A stretch of DNA of 64,000 bases from Myxococcus xanthus. Lineage in GTDB: Bacteria > Myxococcota > Myxococcia > Myxococcales > Myxococcaceae. The stretch is from positions 2,669,001-2,733,000 of the forward strand of contig NZ_CP017174.1 of assembly GCF_006402735.1 (NCBI RefSeq). Direction: 5' to 3'. The position numbers were made by a program, and so were the translations under genes. The notes under the pieces were generated by a model, which searched no databases, was not told where the DNA came from, and saw only the letters and a program-made list of their open reading frames with translations. Position 1 is the stretch's first letter. Every line of letters begins with the position of its first letter. Shown here piece after piece: positions 1-9,562 of the stretch.

Positions 1-36
1 CCGGACCTGGGCAGGGGTTGCTACCCTGGCGAGCGT

Positions 37-840
37 GTGGGCCCGTCCGGCGCGCTGCTCCATCGGCCCCTGCGCAGTTGGTGCGACCTGGCGGAGGGGC
101 TCGCGTGCCGGCTGCTCACGCCCCGAGCGGTGGATGCGACGCACATCGCGCTGACCTTCGAGCGGCTGGGGCCCGAGGCGCCCTGGCACGCGGGGGGCCA
201 GGCGGACGGAGCGGTGTCACCGCAAGAACGCTACGGCGCGGCCTCCGCGTTCGCGCGCCTGCGCAAGCTGGAGGACGCGGGCTTCCTATTGCCCTGGCTC
301 GAAGCGCTTGGGCGCATCCGGTTGCCAGCGTCCGCTCGCGTGCTCGACCTGGGCGTCAATCGCGGGGATGAACTGGCGGCGTTCTCGTGGCTCGAGGAAA
401 GCCCGGACGTGCGCTTCGTGGGGGTGGACCACAGCGCCAGCGCCATTGAAGAGGCGCGCGCTCGCTTCCCCGATGCTCGGCATCGCTTCGTCGTCACCGA
501 CCTCAATGCGTTGCCGGAGGACCTGGGACGCTTCCACCTGGTGGTGTCCGTGGGCACGCTGCAGAGCCCCGGTGTGGATGACCATGCGCTGCTGCGCAAG
601 CTCGTGCAGGAGCACCTGGAGCCGAGCTCGGCGCTGCTGCTGGGCTTTCCCAACTCTCGCTTCCGGGATGGCGAGGTCGTCTACGGCGCGCGGGTGCGGA
701 ACCTGCGCGAGCCTGACCTGTCGCTGCTGGTGAAGGACCTGTCCTTCTACCGCCGCTATCTGCACCAGCACGGCTTCCGCACGTTCCTGGGCGGCAAGTA
801 CGACCTGCTCCTCACGGCGGTGCGGGGCGCGGGCGGCTGA
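37..840 (+). CDS. Class I SAM-dependent methyltransferase-like protein, possibly cut at its 5' end
   Basis: The 267-residue product has a Rossmann-type methyltransferase core. A motif-I-like RVLDLGVNRGDE lies at about residues 101-112, an acidic strand end GVD at 129-131 and a VTDLNALP segment near 153-160. Motif I is atypical because the usual glycine-rich loop is replaced by GVNRG. The substrate cannot be deduced. I use the GTG at 37, but the frame stays open to the left edge of the window, so the true start may lie outside. The next gene (cysI) converges on it with a gap of about 40 bases. Confidence 0.7.
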   Translation: MGPSGALLHRPLRSWCDLAEGLACRLLTPRAVDATHIALTFERLGPEAPWHAGGQADGAVSPQERYGAASAFARLRKLEDAGFLLPWLEALGRIRLPASARVLDLGVNRGDELAAFSWLEESPDVRFVGVDHSASAIEEARARFPDARHRFVVTDLNALPEDLGRFHLVVSVGTLQSPGVDDHALLRKLVQEHLEPSSALLLGFPNSRFRDGEVVYGARVRNLREPDLSLLVKDLSFYRRYLHQHGFRTFLGGKYDLLLTAVRGAGG

Positions 841-882
841 CCACGGCTTGCGCCGCCCGCGTTCCGATTGAGGCGCGTCGAC

Positions 883-2571
883 TCAGGACGGTCGAGGCTG
901 AACGGCTGGGCTGGGGACGTGCCCAGCGCGCACCACGAAGTCGCCAAAGCCTTCACCGGGCTGTCGCTCGCGTGCGTAGCCTTCGAACAATGGCTCCAGC
1001 GCGGCGAGGATGGCGTCCTCGTCGATGTTCTCCCGGTAGAGGCGGTTGAGGCGCTGGCCTCGCGCATCTCCGCCCAGGTGCAGGTTGTAGCGGCCCGGCG
1101 CCTTGCCCACGAGTCCCACCTCCGCCAGGTACGGCCTCGCGCAGCCGTTGGGGCACCCGGTGATGCGGAGCAGCAGGTTGGCGTCCTGCAGGCCATGCGC
1201 CCGCAGCCGGTCCTCCAGCCGTCCCACGAAAGCGGGCAGGTAGCGCTCCGCCTCCGCCATGGCGAGCCCGCACGTCGGCAGCGCCACGCAGGCCAGCGCG
1301 TTGCGGCGCACGGGGCTGGCGCTGCGGAAGCTGTCCAGTGCGTGCGCCGTCACCAGTGCGTCGATGGCGTCGCGGGCCTCGGGCGTAACACCCGCGATGA
1401 CGAGGTTCTGGTTCGCCGTGAGACGGAAGTCCCCGGTGTGGATGCGCGCGATCTCCCGCAGGCCCGTCAAGTGCGCGGCGCCGGGCCGGTCCGCCACGCG
1501 GCCGCTGTCCAGGTGCAGCGTCAGATGCCACCGGCCGTCATGGCCTTCCGTCCACCCGAAGCGGTCTCCGTTGTGCTCGAAGGCGAAGGGGCGCGCCAGC
1601 TGGAGCGCGAAGCCGAGCCGCTTCTCCAACTCCGCCGTGAACCAGGGGACGCCGCGCTCCTCCAGGACGTACTTCAGGCGCGCGTGCTTGCGGTTGGTGC
1701 GGTCCCCGAAGTCGCGGTGAATCTTCACCACCTCCTCGGCGACGGCGAGCGTCTGCTCCGGCGGGATGAAGCCGACGACGTCCGCCAGCCGGGGATAGGT
1801 GGCCGCGTCACCGTGCGTGGCGCCCATGCCGCCGCCCACGGCGACGTTGAAGCCCACGAGCGCGTCGCCCTCGATGATGGCGATGAAGCCCAGGTCCTGC
1901 GCGAAGACATCCACGTCGTTGAGGGGCGGCACCGCCACGGCGGCCTTGAACTTCCGGGGCAGGTACGTGGAGCCGTAGATGGGCTCGTCCTCACCGCCGG
2001 CCACCTTCTCCTTCCCCAGCCAGATTTCGAAGTAGGCGCGCGTCTTCGGTAGCAGGTGCTCGGAGATGCGCACCGCCCACTGGTACACCGTCTCGTGGAC
2101 GCGCGAGTCCACCGGATTGGGGTTGCACAGCACGTTGCGGTTCACGTCGCCGCAGGCGGCCAGCGTGTCCATCATCGCTTCGTTGATGCGGGCGATGGTG
2201 GGCCGGAGGTCGTCCTTGATGATGCCGTGAAGTTGGAAAGCCTGCCGCGTGGTGATGCGCAGCGTGTGGTTGGCGTGCTCGCGTGCCAGGGCGTCCATCG
2301 CCAGCCACTGGGCCGGTGTGCAGACGCCGCCGGGCAGGCGGGTGCGGAGCATGAAGCTGTAGTCGGGCTCCAGCTTTTGCTGGCGTCGCTCCTCTCGCAG
2401 GTCGCGGTCGTCCTGCTGATAGCTGCCGTGGAACTTGATGAGGCTGGTGTCCGGCGTGGCGAGGCTGCCCGTCACCGGGTCCTTCAGGCTCTCCGCCAGA
2501 CTTCCCCGGAGCAGGCGGCTCTGGGTCTTGATGTGCTCCACTTCGGAGAGCGGCTTGGGCTGGTGGCTCAT
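883..2571 (-). CDS. cysI: Sulfite reductase hemoprotein (beta) subunit
   Basis: The 562-residue protein reduces sulfite to sulfide with six electrons delivered by CysJ, in the cytoplasm. The siroheme/4Fe-4S ligands are visible as C428-x5-C434 and C473-x3-C477 (GCPNGC). The two ferredoxin-like half domains and the arginine- and lysine-rich siroheme-binding segments are present, including TRQAFQLHG near residue 143 and TANQN in the second half. Length is normal for CysI. It is the last gene of the operon that starts near 9,660 and follows cysJ after 24 bases. The ATG at 2571 gives the family N-terminus. Confidence 0.95.
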   Translation of the reverse strand: MSHQPKPLSEVEHIKTQSRLLRGSLAESLKDPVTGSLATPDTSLIKFHGSYQQDDRDLREERRQQKLEPDYSFMLRTRLPGGVCTPAQWLAMDALAREHANHTLRITTRQAFQLHGIIKDDLRPTIARINEAMMDTLAACGDVNRNVLCNPNPVDSRVHETVYQWAVRISEHLLPKTRAYFEIWLGKEKVAGGEDEPIYGSTYLPRKFKAAVAVPPLNDVDVFAQDLGFIAIIEGDALVGFNVAVGGGMGATHGDAATYPRLADVVGFIPPEQTLAVAEEVVKIHRDFGDRTNRKHARLKYVLEERGVPWFTAELEKRLGFALQLARPFAFEHNGDRFGWTEGHDGRWHLTLHLDSGRVADRPGAAHLTGLREIARIHTGDFRLTANQNLVIAGVTPEARDAIDALVTAHALDSFRSASPVRRNALACVALPTCGLAMAEAERYLPAFVGRLEDRLRAHGLQDANLLLRITGCPNGCARPYLAEVGLVGKAPGRYNLHLGGDARGQRLNRLYRENIDEDAILAALEPLFEGYARERQPGEGFGDFVVRAGHVPSPAVQPRPS

Positions 2572-2595
2572 GTCGTTGCTCGCAATCGGAATGGG

Positions 2596-4422
2596 TCAGT
2601 AGACGTCGCGCAGGTAGCGCCGCTGCTCGCGCAGGGACTCGAGCCAGGCGTGCGCGTCCTCGCGGCTCTTGCCGCCGTGGGTGGAGACGACGTCCACCAG
2701 TGCCTCATGGACATCGGGGGCCATGCGCTGGGCGTCGCCGCACACGTAGAGGTGGGCGCCGCCTTCGAGCCATTCGTAGACGTCACGTCCGGACTCGCGC
2801 AGCCGGTGCTGCACGTAGACCTTCTGCGCGCGGTCCCGCGAGAAGGCGAGCGACAGCCGGTGCAGCGTCTGCTTCTTCAGGGCCTCCTGCCACTCCGTCT
2901 GGTAGAGGAACTGGGTGCGGAAGTGCTGCTCTCCAAAGAAGAGCCAGTTGCGGCCCTTCGCTCCGGTCTCCGCGCGCTCCTGGACGAAGGCCCGGAAGGG
3001 CGCCACGCCGGTGCCAGGGCCAATCATCAGCACGTCCTTGTCGCCGTCCTCCGGCAGCCGGAAGCGTTCGTTCGGCTCGATGAAGACGCGGACCGTGTCG
3101 GTGCCGGCCGTGCGCGTGGCCAGGTGGTACGACGCCGCGCCGAAGTGCCGCAAGTCGAAGGCCGTGTAGTCCACCACCGCCACCGTGAGGTGCGCCTCTT
3201 CACCCACGCGCTTGGAGCTGGAGGCAATCGAGTACAACCGGGGCGTCAGCCGGCGCAGGGCCTGGACCAGCTCCGTGGCGTCCCAGGTGGCCTTGTGGGC
3301 GCGGAGCACGTCGATGACCTGATGCCCCGCCAGCAGCGCGCGGAAGGACTCGGCGCGGCTCGGTTCGAGCACTTCGCGCAGCGCCGCGCTGCCGGACAGC
3401 CTGGCGTGCCGCTCCAGGAAGGGGCGGTTGAGCTTGGTGATTTCCAACTCGTCGCTGAGCCAGCGCGCCAGCGGGAGCGTGCGGCCCTCACGGGTGACGG
3501 CCGCTTCGCCGTCGAGGCGCAGCTCGGACAGGAAGGACGCCACCAGCTCCGGCGGATTGTGGGGCCACACCCCCAGCGCGTCGCCAGGGGCGTATTCCAG
3601 CCCGGAGCCCGCGAGCGACAGCTCCAGGTGCCGCACGTCCTTGAGCGCGCCGCGCGCGGTGATGCGCTGGTTGAGCAGCACCTCCGCGGTGTAGGGCGCT
3701 TCCTTGGTGAACGCGGGCGCGGCGTGCGGCTCCCGCAGCGGCACGACGGTGGCCGTCACCGTCGCCTGCGGAGTCAGTGCTTCGCGCGCCAGGGTGAAGG
3801 CCTGGTCGAGCCAGCCCTTGGCCACGGGCTCGAAGTCCACGTCGCAATCGGCGCGCTCCAAGAGCCGGCTGGCGCCCAGCTCCGCGAAGCGGACGTCGAG
3901 CAGCCGGCCCACTTCGCAGAAGCGCGGGTAGCTGGAGTCTCCCAGCCCCAGCACGGCGTAGCGCAGCCCCTCCACCCGAGGCGCGCGCTTGCCGAGGATG
4001 AACTCACAGAAACCGCGTGCGTCGTCCGGCGGGTCGCCATCTCCCTGGGTGCTGATGACCACGCAGAGCAGCTTCTCCTTGGCCAGCTCTCGCACCGGAT
4101 AGTCACTGGCCCGGAACAGCCGCGTGGCGAGTCCGGCGGACTCCACCTGGTGCTTGAGGCGCTCGGCCAGGAGGCGGCTGTTACCTGTCTGCGTCCCGTA
4201 GATGATGGTGAAGGGAACAGCGGGCGAGGCCACGGGTGCGGGCGTCACCGGGACGACGGTGGCCTGGGGCGCACGGACGGCCAGTCCCGCCGTGTAGCCG
4301 CTCAGCCAGTTCAAGGCGGAGGTGTCCAGCCCCTCCACGAGCTTGAGCAGCAGGGTGCTCTTGTCCTCACCCAGCAGCGCGTTGATGAACGGGGACGCAT
4401 GGGTGGCAGGGGATGCGCTCAT
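2596..4422 (-). CDS. cysJ: Sulfite reductase flavoprotein (alpha) subunit
   Basis: The 608-residue diflavin reductase passes electrons from NADPH through FAD and FMN to CysI. It has an N-terminal flavodoxin domain with the FMN loop YGTQTGNS, an FAD-binding domain with RLYSIASS, and an NADPH-binding domain with GPGTGVAPFRAF; it ends in the family's typical aromatic tail (DVY). The start ATG at 4420-4422 overlaps the cysN stop as ATGA, which implies translational coupling. Upstream and downstream neighbours are cysN and cysI. Confidence 0.95.
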   Translation of the reverse strand: MSASPATHASPFINALLGEDKSTLLLKLVEGLDTSALNWLSGYTAGLAVRAPQATVVPVTPAPVASPAVPFTIIYGTQTGNSRLLAERLKHQVESAGLATRLFRASDYPVRELAKEKLLCVVISTQGDGDPPDDARGFCEFILGKRAPRVEGLRYAVLGLGDSSYPRFCEVGRLLDVRFAELGASRLLERADCDVDFEPVAKGWLDQAFTLAREALTPQATVTATVVPLREPHAAPAFTKEAPYTAEVLLNQRITARGALKDVRHLELSLAGSGLEYAPGDALGVWPHNPPELVASFLSELRLDGEAAVTREGRTLPLARWLSDELEITKLNRPFLERHARLSGSAALREVLEPSRAESFRALLAGHQVIDVLRAHKATWDATELVQALRRLTPRLYSIASSSKRVGEEAHLTVAVVDYTAFDLRHFGAASYHLATRTAGTDTVRVFIEPNERFRLPEDGDKDVLMIGPGTGVAPFRAFVQERAETGAKGRNWLFFGEQHFRTQFLYQTEWQEALKKQTLHRLSLAFSRDRAQKVYVQHRLRESGRDVYEWLEGGAHLYVCGDAQRMAPDVHEALVDVVSTHGGKSREDAHAWLESLREQRRYLRDVY

Positions 4423-6128
4423 CGTGCGGCCTCCCGGAGGGTGAGGATTTGGTCGAGGTGTTGCTCCAGGTCTTCGCTAGCTTCCAGCTCCAGCCACGCG
4501 GCGCCGGCATCGCGGGCGTCCGCGCGCAGGGCCCGGCGTGTCTGGGGCGTGTCGGAGTGGACCAGGGCCACCAGTCCCGCCGCCGCGAGCGCCAGTGCCA
4601 CCTCCACGTCACCGGGGGCGGTGGCGACATGCCAGCCCAGGTCGAACAGCCGGCGCTCCAGCTGGAATGCGCGTGAGCTGGCGTCCGGCGTGGCGGGCAG
4701 CAGGACGATGGCGCCGGGCTGGCCCAGCCGCCCCCGCCGCTCGGGCTGCGTGACGAGCGAAGAGGCCACCTCGCCCTTCGCCGAGTCCTCCACCGGCCCC
4801 AGAACCATGCCCGCGCCCACCGTGTCGTGGGTGAGCGCGTCGATGATGATGAAGGCGCCCGTGCGGCGGTTGTCGCGGTACGGGTCGGTCAGCAGCGGCC
4901 GACGGCACACCACCCGCACCCGGCCGATGTCGTTGAGTGACAGGGACTCGGCGGGTTGCTCGGACAGGTCCGCCAGTTCCTTGCGCCACAGCACCCGCTC
5001 GATGTGCGCGGGCGCGGTCCGTGAGGCCTGCTTCACCAGGTAGCGGCGGGAGCAGTCCAGCGGCTGTTCTCCGAACCACACGAGCATCGCGTCGAGCTGG
5101 TGAAGCGACAGAGGCGCCTGGTCCACGTGGGCCAGCACGTCGCCTCGGCTGGCGTCCACTTCGTCCGCGAGTCGCAGCGTGACGGACGCGGGGGACGCGG
5201 CCTCCTCCAGCGGTCCGTCGAAGGTGTCGATGCCCGCCACGCGCGTGCGCCGCCCGGAGGGATGGACCTGGATTTCATCCCCGACGCGGACGGTGCCGGA
5301 GGCAATCTGTCCCGCCAGCCCTCGGTAGTCCTGGTGGGGCCGGAGCACGTACTGGACGGGGAAGCGGAAGGGCGCGTCGTCCTGCCGGCGCTGGTGGGGC
5401 AGGGACTCCAGCCACGCGAGCAGGGTGCCGCCTTCATGCCAGGGCGTGCGGGCGCTGGGCCGGGTGATGTTGTCCCCCCGGCTGGCGCTGACGGGGAAGA
5501 GCCGCACGCCCTCGAAGCCGAGCGCGTGGGCGAAGTCCACCAGCTCGGTGCCGATGCGCTCGAAGGTGTCCCGGTCGAAGCCCGTGAGGTCCATCTTGTT
5601 CACGGCCACGGCGAGGTAGGGAATGCCCAGCAGCGAGGCGATGTACGCGTGGCGGCGCGTCTGCGGCAGCACGCCCAGTCGCGCGTCCACCAGGATGACC
5701 GCCGCGTCCGCCGTGGAGGCGCCGGTGGCCATGTTGCGCGTGTACTGGATGTGGCCCGGCGTGTCCGCGACGATGACCTTGCGCCGCGCGGTGCTGAGGT
5801 AGCGGTAGGCAACGTCGATGGTGATGCCCTGCTCACGCTCGGCGCGCAGGCCGTCGGTGAAGAGGGAGAAGTCCAGCTCCTCTTCGTCCGCGCCGGCCGC
5901 GGCCTTCAGGCCCTGGACCAGCACCTCGGAGGGCACGGACACGGCGGCGGCCCGCTTCGCGCTGGCCTTCCGCACGGCGGAAATCTGGTCCTCGAAGAGC
6001 CCGTCGCACTCGTAGAGGAGCCTGCCGATGAGGGTGGACTTCCCGTCATCCACGGAGCCCACCACGACGAGCCGGAGCAGCTCCCGGGCGGCATGCTGGT
6101 CGAGCAGTTGCTGCAAGCCGGTGTCCAT
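4419..6128 (-). CDS. cysN: Sulfate adenylyltransferase GTPase subunit with a degenerate APS-kinase-like tail
   Basis: CysN couples GTP hydrolysis to sulfate activation by CysD, giving APS. The EF-Tu-like GTPase motifs are intact: GSVDDGKST near the N-terminus, DTPGH and NKMDL, followed by the two beta-barrel domains (to about residue 460). From about residue 464 to 569 the protein continues with a segment shaped like APS kinase (CysC), including ERRLFDLGWHV and AAAGLVALV. The Walker A loop expected near residues 478-487 is replaced by ATPDASSRAF, and the DGD segment reads APGD. I infer a catalytically dead remnant of a CysNC fusion. The start overlaps the cysD stop by one base (TAATG). Confidence 0.93.
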   Translation of the reverse strand: MDTGLQQLLDQHAARELLRLVVVGSVDDGKSTLIGRLLYECDGLFEDQISAVRKASAKRAAAVSVPSEVLVQGLKAAAGADEEELDFSLFTDGLRAEREQGITIDVAYRYLSTARRKVIVADTPGHIQYTRNMATGASTADAAVILVDARLGVLPQTRRHAYIASLLGIPYLAVAVNKMDLTGFDRDTFERIGTELVDFAHALGFEGVRLFPVSASRGDNITRPSARTPWHEGGTLLAWLESLPHQRRQDDAPFRFPVQYVLRPHQDYRGLAGQIASGTVRVGDEIQVHPSGRRTRVAGIDTFDGPLEEAASPASVTLRLADEVDASRGDVLAHVDQAPLSLHQLDAMLVWFGEQPLDCSRRYLVKQASRTAPAHIERVLWRKELADLSEQPAESLSLNDIGRVRVVCRRPLLTDPYRDNRRTGAFIIIDALTHDTVGAGMVLGPVEDSAKGEVASSLVTQPERRGRLGQPGAIVLLPATPDASSRAFQLERRLFDLGWHVATAPGDVEVALALAAAGLVALVHSDTPQTRRALRADARDAGAAWLELEASEDLEQHLDQILTLREAAR

Positions 6129-7045
6129 TAGAAGTAGCCCTCGCGCTTCTTGAGCTCCATGGAGCCCTCTTCGTCGTGGTCGATGAGCCGGCCCTGCCGC
6201 TCGGACTGGCGGGCGTTCACCATCTCGTGGATGACGGTCTCCACCGTGGTGGCGGAGGACTCGATGGCGCCGCTGAGCGGGTAGCAGCCCAGGGTACGGA
6301 AGCGCACGCGCCGGAGTTCGGGCTTCTCCCCGGGTCGCAGCCGCATGCGCTCGTCATCCACCATGAGCAGCGTGCCGCCCCGGTCAATGACAGGACGCTC
6401 CGCCGCGAAGTAGAGCGGCACCACGGGGATGCGCTCGCGCAACACGTAGTGCCACACGTCCAGCTCCGTCCAGTTGGACAGCGGGAAGACGCGCATGCTC
6501 TCGCCCGCGTCGACGCGGCCGTTGAAGAGGTTCCACAGCTCCGGTCGCTGGCGGCGCGGGTCCCACTGTCCGTGCCGGTCCCGGAAGGAGAACACCCGCT
6601 CCTTGGCGCGGGACTTCTCCTCGTCGCGCCGCGCGCCACCGAAGGCCGCGTCGAAGCCATGCGCCGCCAGCGCCTCCAGCAGCGCCTGCGTCTTCATCGC
6701 ATGGGTGTACTTCTGGCTGCCGTGGTCGAAGGGGTTGATGCCCTCGGCCAGCGCGCGCTGGTTCCGGTGGATGATCAGGCGCAGTCCGTGGCGCGCCACG
6801 AAGGCGTCCCGGAACGCATACATGTCCCGGAACTTCCAGGTGGTGTCCACGTGGAGCAGCGGGAAGGGCAGGGGCGCGGGGTGGAAGGCCTTGCGCGCCA
6901 GGTGCAGCAGGACCTGGGAGTCCTTGCCGATGCTGTAGAGCATCACCGGGTTGGCGAACTCGGCCACCGTCTCCCGGAGGATGTGGATGCTCTCCGCTTC
7001 CATCTCCGACAGGTGGGACGCCCGCGCGAACGTGTGCTCACTCAT
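6128..7045 (-). CDS. cysD: Sulfate adenylyltransferase subunit 2
   Basis: The 305-residue protein is the catalytic subunit of ATP sulfurylase and forms APS from ATP and sulfate together with CysN. The PP-loop-like motif [12 protein letters not shown] and the segments [10 protein letters not shown] and [15 protein letters not shown] are typical of CysD. The frame extends upstream to 7177, but the ATG at 7045 gives the conserved N-terminus ([16 protein letters not shown]) and overlaps the preceding gene by eight bases. Length matches the family. Confidence 0.95.
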   Translation of the reverse strand: MSEHTFARASHLSEMEAESIHILRETVAEFANPVMLYSIGKDSQVLLHLARKAFHPAPLPFPLLHVDTTWKFRDMYAFRDAFVARHGLRLIIHRNQRALAEGINPFDHGSQKYTHAMKTQALLEALAAHGFDAAFGGARRDEEKSRAKERVFSFRDRHGQWDPRRQRPELWNLFNGRVDAGESMRVFPLSNWTELDVWHYVLRERIPVVPLYFAAERPVIDRGGTLLMVDDERMRLRPGEKPELRRVRFRTLGCYPLSGAIESSATTVETVIHEMVNARQSERQGRLIDHDEEGSMELKKREGYF

Positions 7046-7838
7046 GACCGCCCTCCGCCACGCGCGCTGGCGCGTGTCCATGCTCCGAGGTTCCTTGCGC
7101 CACCAGCGAAGGCAGGCGCCCGCGCAGCGAGACGACCTCGCCCACGATGAGCAGCGACGGCGAGCCGAGCGCGTCACGCGTCGCCGCTTGGGCGATGTGG
7201 CTCAGCGGAGCCTCCACCACCCGTTGATGCTCCCACGTGCCCGCCTCCACCACGGCGGCCGGGGTGGACGCGGAACGCCCCGCGCCGACCAGCGCGCGCA
7301 CCGTCTCCTCCAACCGGCTGCCCGCCATGTAGAGGACCAGCGTCTGGGCCTTCGCCAGGAAGTCCCAGTCCGGCGCGCTGCCGCCTCGGTATGCGGTGGC
7401 GAACGTCACCGCGCCGGAGACACCCCGGTGCGTGACGGGAATGGCCGCCGCCGCGGGCACGGCTGTCCCTGCGGTGAGGCCAGGCACGACTTCATAGGGG
7501 ATGCCCGCCTCCTCCAGCGCGAGCGCTTCCTCGCCGCCGCGGCCGAAGACGAAAGGGTCACCGCCCTTGAGCCGCACCACGCGACGCCCCAGCAGCGCCT
7601 GGGCGATGAGGGTGACGTGAATCTCCTCCTGGCTCACGGAGTCGCCGCCGCCCTCCTTGCCCACGTAAATGAGCCGGGCGTGGGGCCGCGCATGCTCGAG
7701 CACACCAGGGTGGACCAACCGGTCATGAACGACGGTGTCCGCCTCCTGGAGCACGCGCGCGGCGCGCAAGGTCAACAGCTCCGGGTCTCCCGGACCCGCG
7801 CCGACCAGGAACACTCGGCCTCTCGTCTGCTCTCTCAT
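7038..7838 (-). CDS. cobA: Uroporphyrinogen-III C-methyltransferase
   Basis: The 266-residue enzyme methylates uroporphyrinogen III twice to give precorrin-2, the first step to siroheme for CysI. The family signature [15 protein letters not shown] is at the N-terminus, followed by [15 protein letters not shown] and a [15 protein letters not shown] segment. Its start overlaps the siroheme dehydrogenase stop as ATGA (7835-7838) and its end overlaps cysD. In enterobacteria this activity is fused to the next one in CysG; here the two are separate, coupled genes. The cysG/cobA naming is by function. Confidence 0.92.
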   Translation of the reverse strand: MREQTRGRVFLVGAGPGDPELLTLRAARVLQEADTVVHDRLVHPGVLEHARPHARLIYVGKEGGGDSVSQEEIHVTLIAQALLGRRVVRLKGGDPFVFGRGGEEALALEEAGIPYEVVPGLTAGTAVPAAAAIPVTHRGVSGAVTFATAYRGGSAPDWDFLAKAQTLVLYMAGSRLEETVRALVGAGRSASTPAAVVEAGTWEHQRVVEAPLSHIAQAATRDALGSPSLLIVGEVVSLRGRLPSLVAQGTSEHGHAPARVAEGGHE

Positions 7839-8500
7839 CGTGTCTCTCCAGGAAGCTTCGAGTGCTCCAACTCCGCGCGGAGCCGAGCCCAGGCGGCCTT
7901 GCGCTCGCCTCGCTCCAGCAGCGCGCCGATGTCTCCCACCGCCACCTGCTTCAGCAGTCGCTGGCGCGCTTCGCCTCGGGGCAGGTGCTCGCGGAGCCAG
8001 CTGCTGAGTCGCGCCAGCCAGATGTGGTGTCGCGTCACCTGGGCGGTGAGCGTCTTGCGCAGGTGGCTGGCGAGCGCGGGGGCCCGCCCCGCCGAGGACA
8101 CGGCGACGGTGATGGGGCCGCGCCTGCCGACGGAGGGCAGGGTGAAGTCACACAGCGCCGGTTCGTCCGCGGTGTTGACCCACAGGCCCAGGTCTCGGGC
8201 TTCGGTGGCCACCTGCCGGCCCACGGCCACGTCATCCGTCGCCGCGAGCACCAGGTGATGGCCGCGCACGTCGCCGGCCTCGTAGGAACGGGGCTGCCAT
8301 TCCAGTCGCCCAGCGGCTGCGAGCCGCCGCAGCGTGGCGGTGGCCTCCGGCGCGATGACACGCAGTCGCGCGCCGGCGTCGAGCACCGCGAGGGCACGGC
8401 CCTCCGCGACGGCGCCGCCGCCCACCAGCAGGACGGAGCGTCCCTCGAGTCGAAGGCACACGGGATAATCCAGGGCGTGTGAAGGCATGGCGCGCTTCAT
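7835..8500 (-). CDS. Precorrin-2 dehydrogenase / sirohydrochlorin ferrochelatase
   Basis: The protein resembles Met8p and the N-terminal half of CysG. It oxidises precorrin-2 with NAD and inserts iron to give siroheme. An NAD-binding loop VLLVGGGAVAEGRA lies near the N-terminus, followed by a VLAATDD segment and the family motif NTADEPALCDFTLPS. I chose the ATG at 8500 because it forms an ATGA overlap with the cysH stop; an ATG 12 bases further in (8488) is also possible. The gene supplies cofactor for CysI in the same operon. Confidence 0.9.
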   Translation of the reverse strand: MKRAMPSHALDYPVCLRLEGRSVLLVGGGAVAEGRALAVLDAGARLRVIAPEATATLRRLAAAGRLEWQPRSYEAGDVRGHHLVLAATDDVAVGRQVATEARDLGLWVNTADEPALCDFTLPSVGRRGPITVAVSSAGRAPALASHLRKTLTAQVTRHHIWLARLSSWLREHLPRGEARQRLLKQVAVGDIGALLERGERKAAWARLRAELEHSKLPGETR

Positions 8501-9219
8501 CGGACCGGGTGGAGGCCGCACTCGCGGTTCTCCGCGGACTCCCACCACCAGCGGCCCGCGCGCTCGTCCTCGTAGGGCTTCACCGCGCGCGTGCAGGGCG
8601 CACAGCCGATGGATGGGTAGCCACGGTCATGGAGCGCGTTGTAGGGCACGCTCTTCGCACGGACGTAGGCCCAGATGTCCCGGCTGCTCCACCTGGCCAG
8701 CGGGTTGAGCTTGAGCAGCCCATGCGCGCTGTCCACCTCCAGCGTCGCCACGTCGGTGCGGGTGACGGACTGCTCACGGCGCAGTCCCGTCACCCACGCC
8801 TGTTGGCCCGCGAGCGCGCGCGACAGGGGCTCCACCTTGCGGATGGCGCAGCATTCCTTGCGCGCCTCCAGGCTCTGGCGAAAGGAGAAGTAGCCCTTCG
8901 TGGACTCCAGCGCCTCCACGCGCGCGCGCTCCGGGAAGTACGTCTCCACGGTGACGCCGTAGCGCTTGCGCACCACCTCCATGAGCTCGTACGTCTCCGG
9001 GGGCAGGCGTCCGGTGTCGAGCGTGAAGAGGCGCAAGCTGGGCGCATGCTGGCGCGCCAGGTCGATGAGGACCATGTCCTCCACGCCGAAGCTGGAGGCG
9101 ATGGCCGCGCGCGCGCCGAAGCGGCGCTCGGCCCAGGCGAGGAGGTCCTGCGCGGGGGCGTCCTTCACTTCGGCGGCTTCGGCGAGCAGGGCCGAGGCAT
9201 GGGACTGCGGGGGCGACAT
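8497..9219 (-). CDS. cysH: Adenylylsulfate (APS) reductase, 4Fe-4S type
   Basis: The 240-residue enzyme reduces activated sulfate to sulfite. It has the PP-loop-like SSFGVED and the C-terminal ECGLH with its catalytic cysteine. It also carries C123-C124 and C206-x2-C209, the four ligands that distinguish APS reductases from PAPS reductases. That fits the lack of a working APS kinase in this operon. The frame is open far upstream, but the ATG at 9219 has a Shine-Dalgarno-like GGAG and follows the leader terminator directly. It is the first enzyme gene of the operon. Confidence 0.92.
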   Translation of the reverse strand: MSPPQSHASALLAEAAEVKDAPAQDLLAWAERRFGARAAIASSFGVEDMVLIDLARQHAPSLRLFTLDTGRLPPETYELMEVVRKRYGVTVETYFPERARVEALESTKGYFSFRQSLEARKECCAIRKVEPLSRALAGQQAWVTGLRREQSVTRTDVATLEVDSAHGLLKLNPLARWSSRDIWAYVRAKSVPYNALHDRGYPSIGCAPCTRAVKPYEDERAGRWWWESAENRECGLHPVR

Positions 9220-9231
9220 GGTGACTCCAGG

Positions 9232-9265
9232 AAAAGAAAAGGCCCGCCTCTTTCGAGGGCGGGCC
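9232..9265 (-). terminator. Intrinsic terminator/attenuator T2, directly before cysH
   Basis: On the minus strand a perfect 8-bp stem (GGCCCGCC at 9258-9265 against GGCGGGCC at 9241-9248) is followed by the U-rich run TTTTCTTTT at 9240-9232. It ends about 13 bases before the cysH start codon, so it lies inside the cys mRNA leader rather than between operons. It follows a cysteine-rich short reading frame. Role as a conditional terminator is inferred. Confidence 0.8.
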
Positions 9266-9281
9266 GCACGAGCAAGAAGGT

Positions 9282-9310
9282 TCGAGAAGGACGCGCTACA
9301 CGCTTCTCGA
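9282..9310 (-). promoter_or_regulatory. Hairpin spanning the stop codon of the second cysteine-rich leader ORF
   Basis: An exact 8-bp inverted repeat, TCGAGAAG at 9282-9289 and CTTCTCGA at 9303-9310, encloses a 13-base loop that contains the TAG stop of the leader ORF (9296-9298). In the mRNA it could act as the pause or alternative hairpin of an attenuator. I could not establish a competing anti-terminator pairing by eye. Confidence 0.5.
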
Positions 9311-9448
9311 TGCTCGGCACCCGCCTGCGGGGGGACACTCGGGACACGCACGGCACAGACAGCACGCACCACCCGTGGCACAGGCGTCATCACCCCCGGC
9401 GGGGAGCACGGGAGAACGGGGGACACGGGCGTCGGCGGTGAAGGTCAT
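9296..9448 (-). CDS. Cysteine-rich leader peptide 2 (50 aa) of the cys operon
   Basis: This short ATG-to-TAG frame encodes 50 residues with seven cysteines, at positions 23, 29, 30, 32, 35, 38 and 44. Cysteine is rare in this genome's proteins, so seven in 22 codons, just ahead of a terminator hairpin and the sulfate-to-cysteine genes, is unlikely by chance. I read it as a leader whose translation senses Cys-tRNA charging. No good Shine-Dalgarno sequence precedes the ATG at 9448, which is the weakest point; an internal GTG (9409) is an alternative start. Confidence 0.6.
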   Translation of the reverse strand: MTFTADARVPRSPVLPAGGDDACATGGACCLCRACPECPPAGGCRASRSV

Positions 9449-9475
9449 GGGCGAGCGGTGCAGGGCTGGGTAAGG

Positions 9476-9516
9476 AAACGAAAACGGCCCGGTTCCTGGG
9501 ACAGGAGACCGGGCCG
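9476..9516 (-). terminator. Intrinsic terminator/attenuator T1 in the cys leader
   Basis: On the minus strand CGGCCCGGT (9516-9508) pairs perfectly with ACCGGGCCG (9493-9485). The helix can extend inward through CAGGA/TCCTG with a one-base bulge. It is followed by TTTTCGTTT (9484-9476). It lies 46 bases after the stop of the first cysteine-rich leader frame and about 30 bases before the second. On the plus strand there is no U-rich tail, so it acts for the cys operon. Confidence 0.8.
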
Positions 9517-9562
9517 GGAAGAGCGCGAGGAGGGAGGCTTGGAAGGGCTTCCCCTATGCGCG

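Noticed and set aside
2056..5043. 995-codon plus-strand frame opposite cysI, cysJ and cysN
   Set aside because: It mirrors the codons of three well-identified genes; long antisense frames are common in DNA this rich in GC, and its product is low-complexity and has no motif.
7045..7177. Longer CysD start
   Set aside because: The extra 44 residues are arginine- and tryptophan-rich and overlap the preceding gene by 140 bases; the ATG at 7045 gives the family N-terminus.
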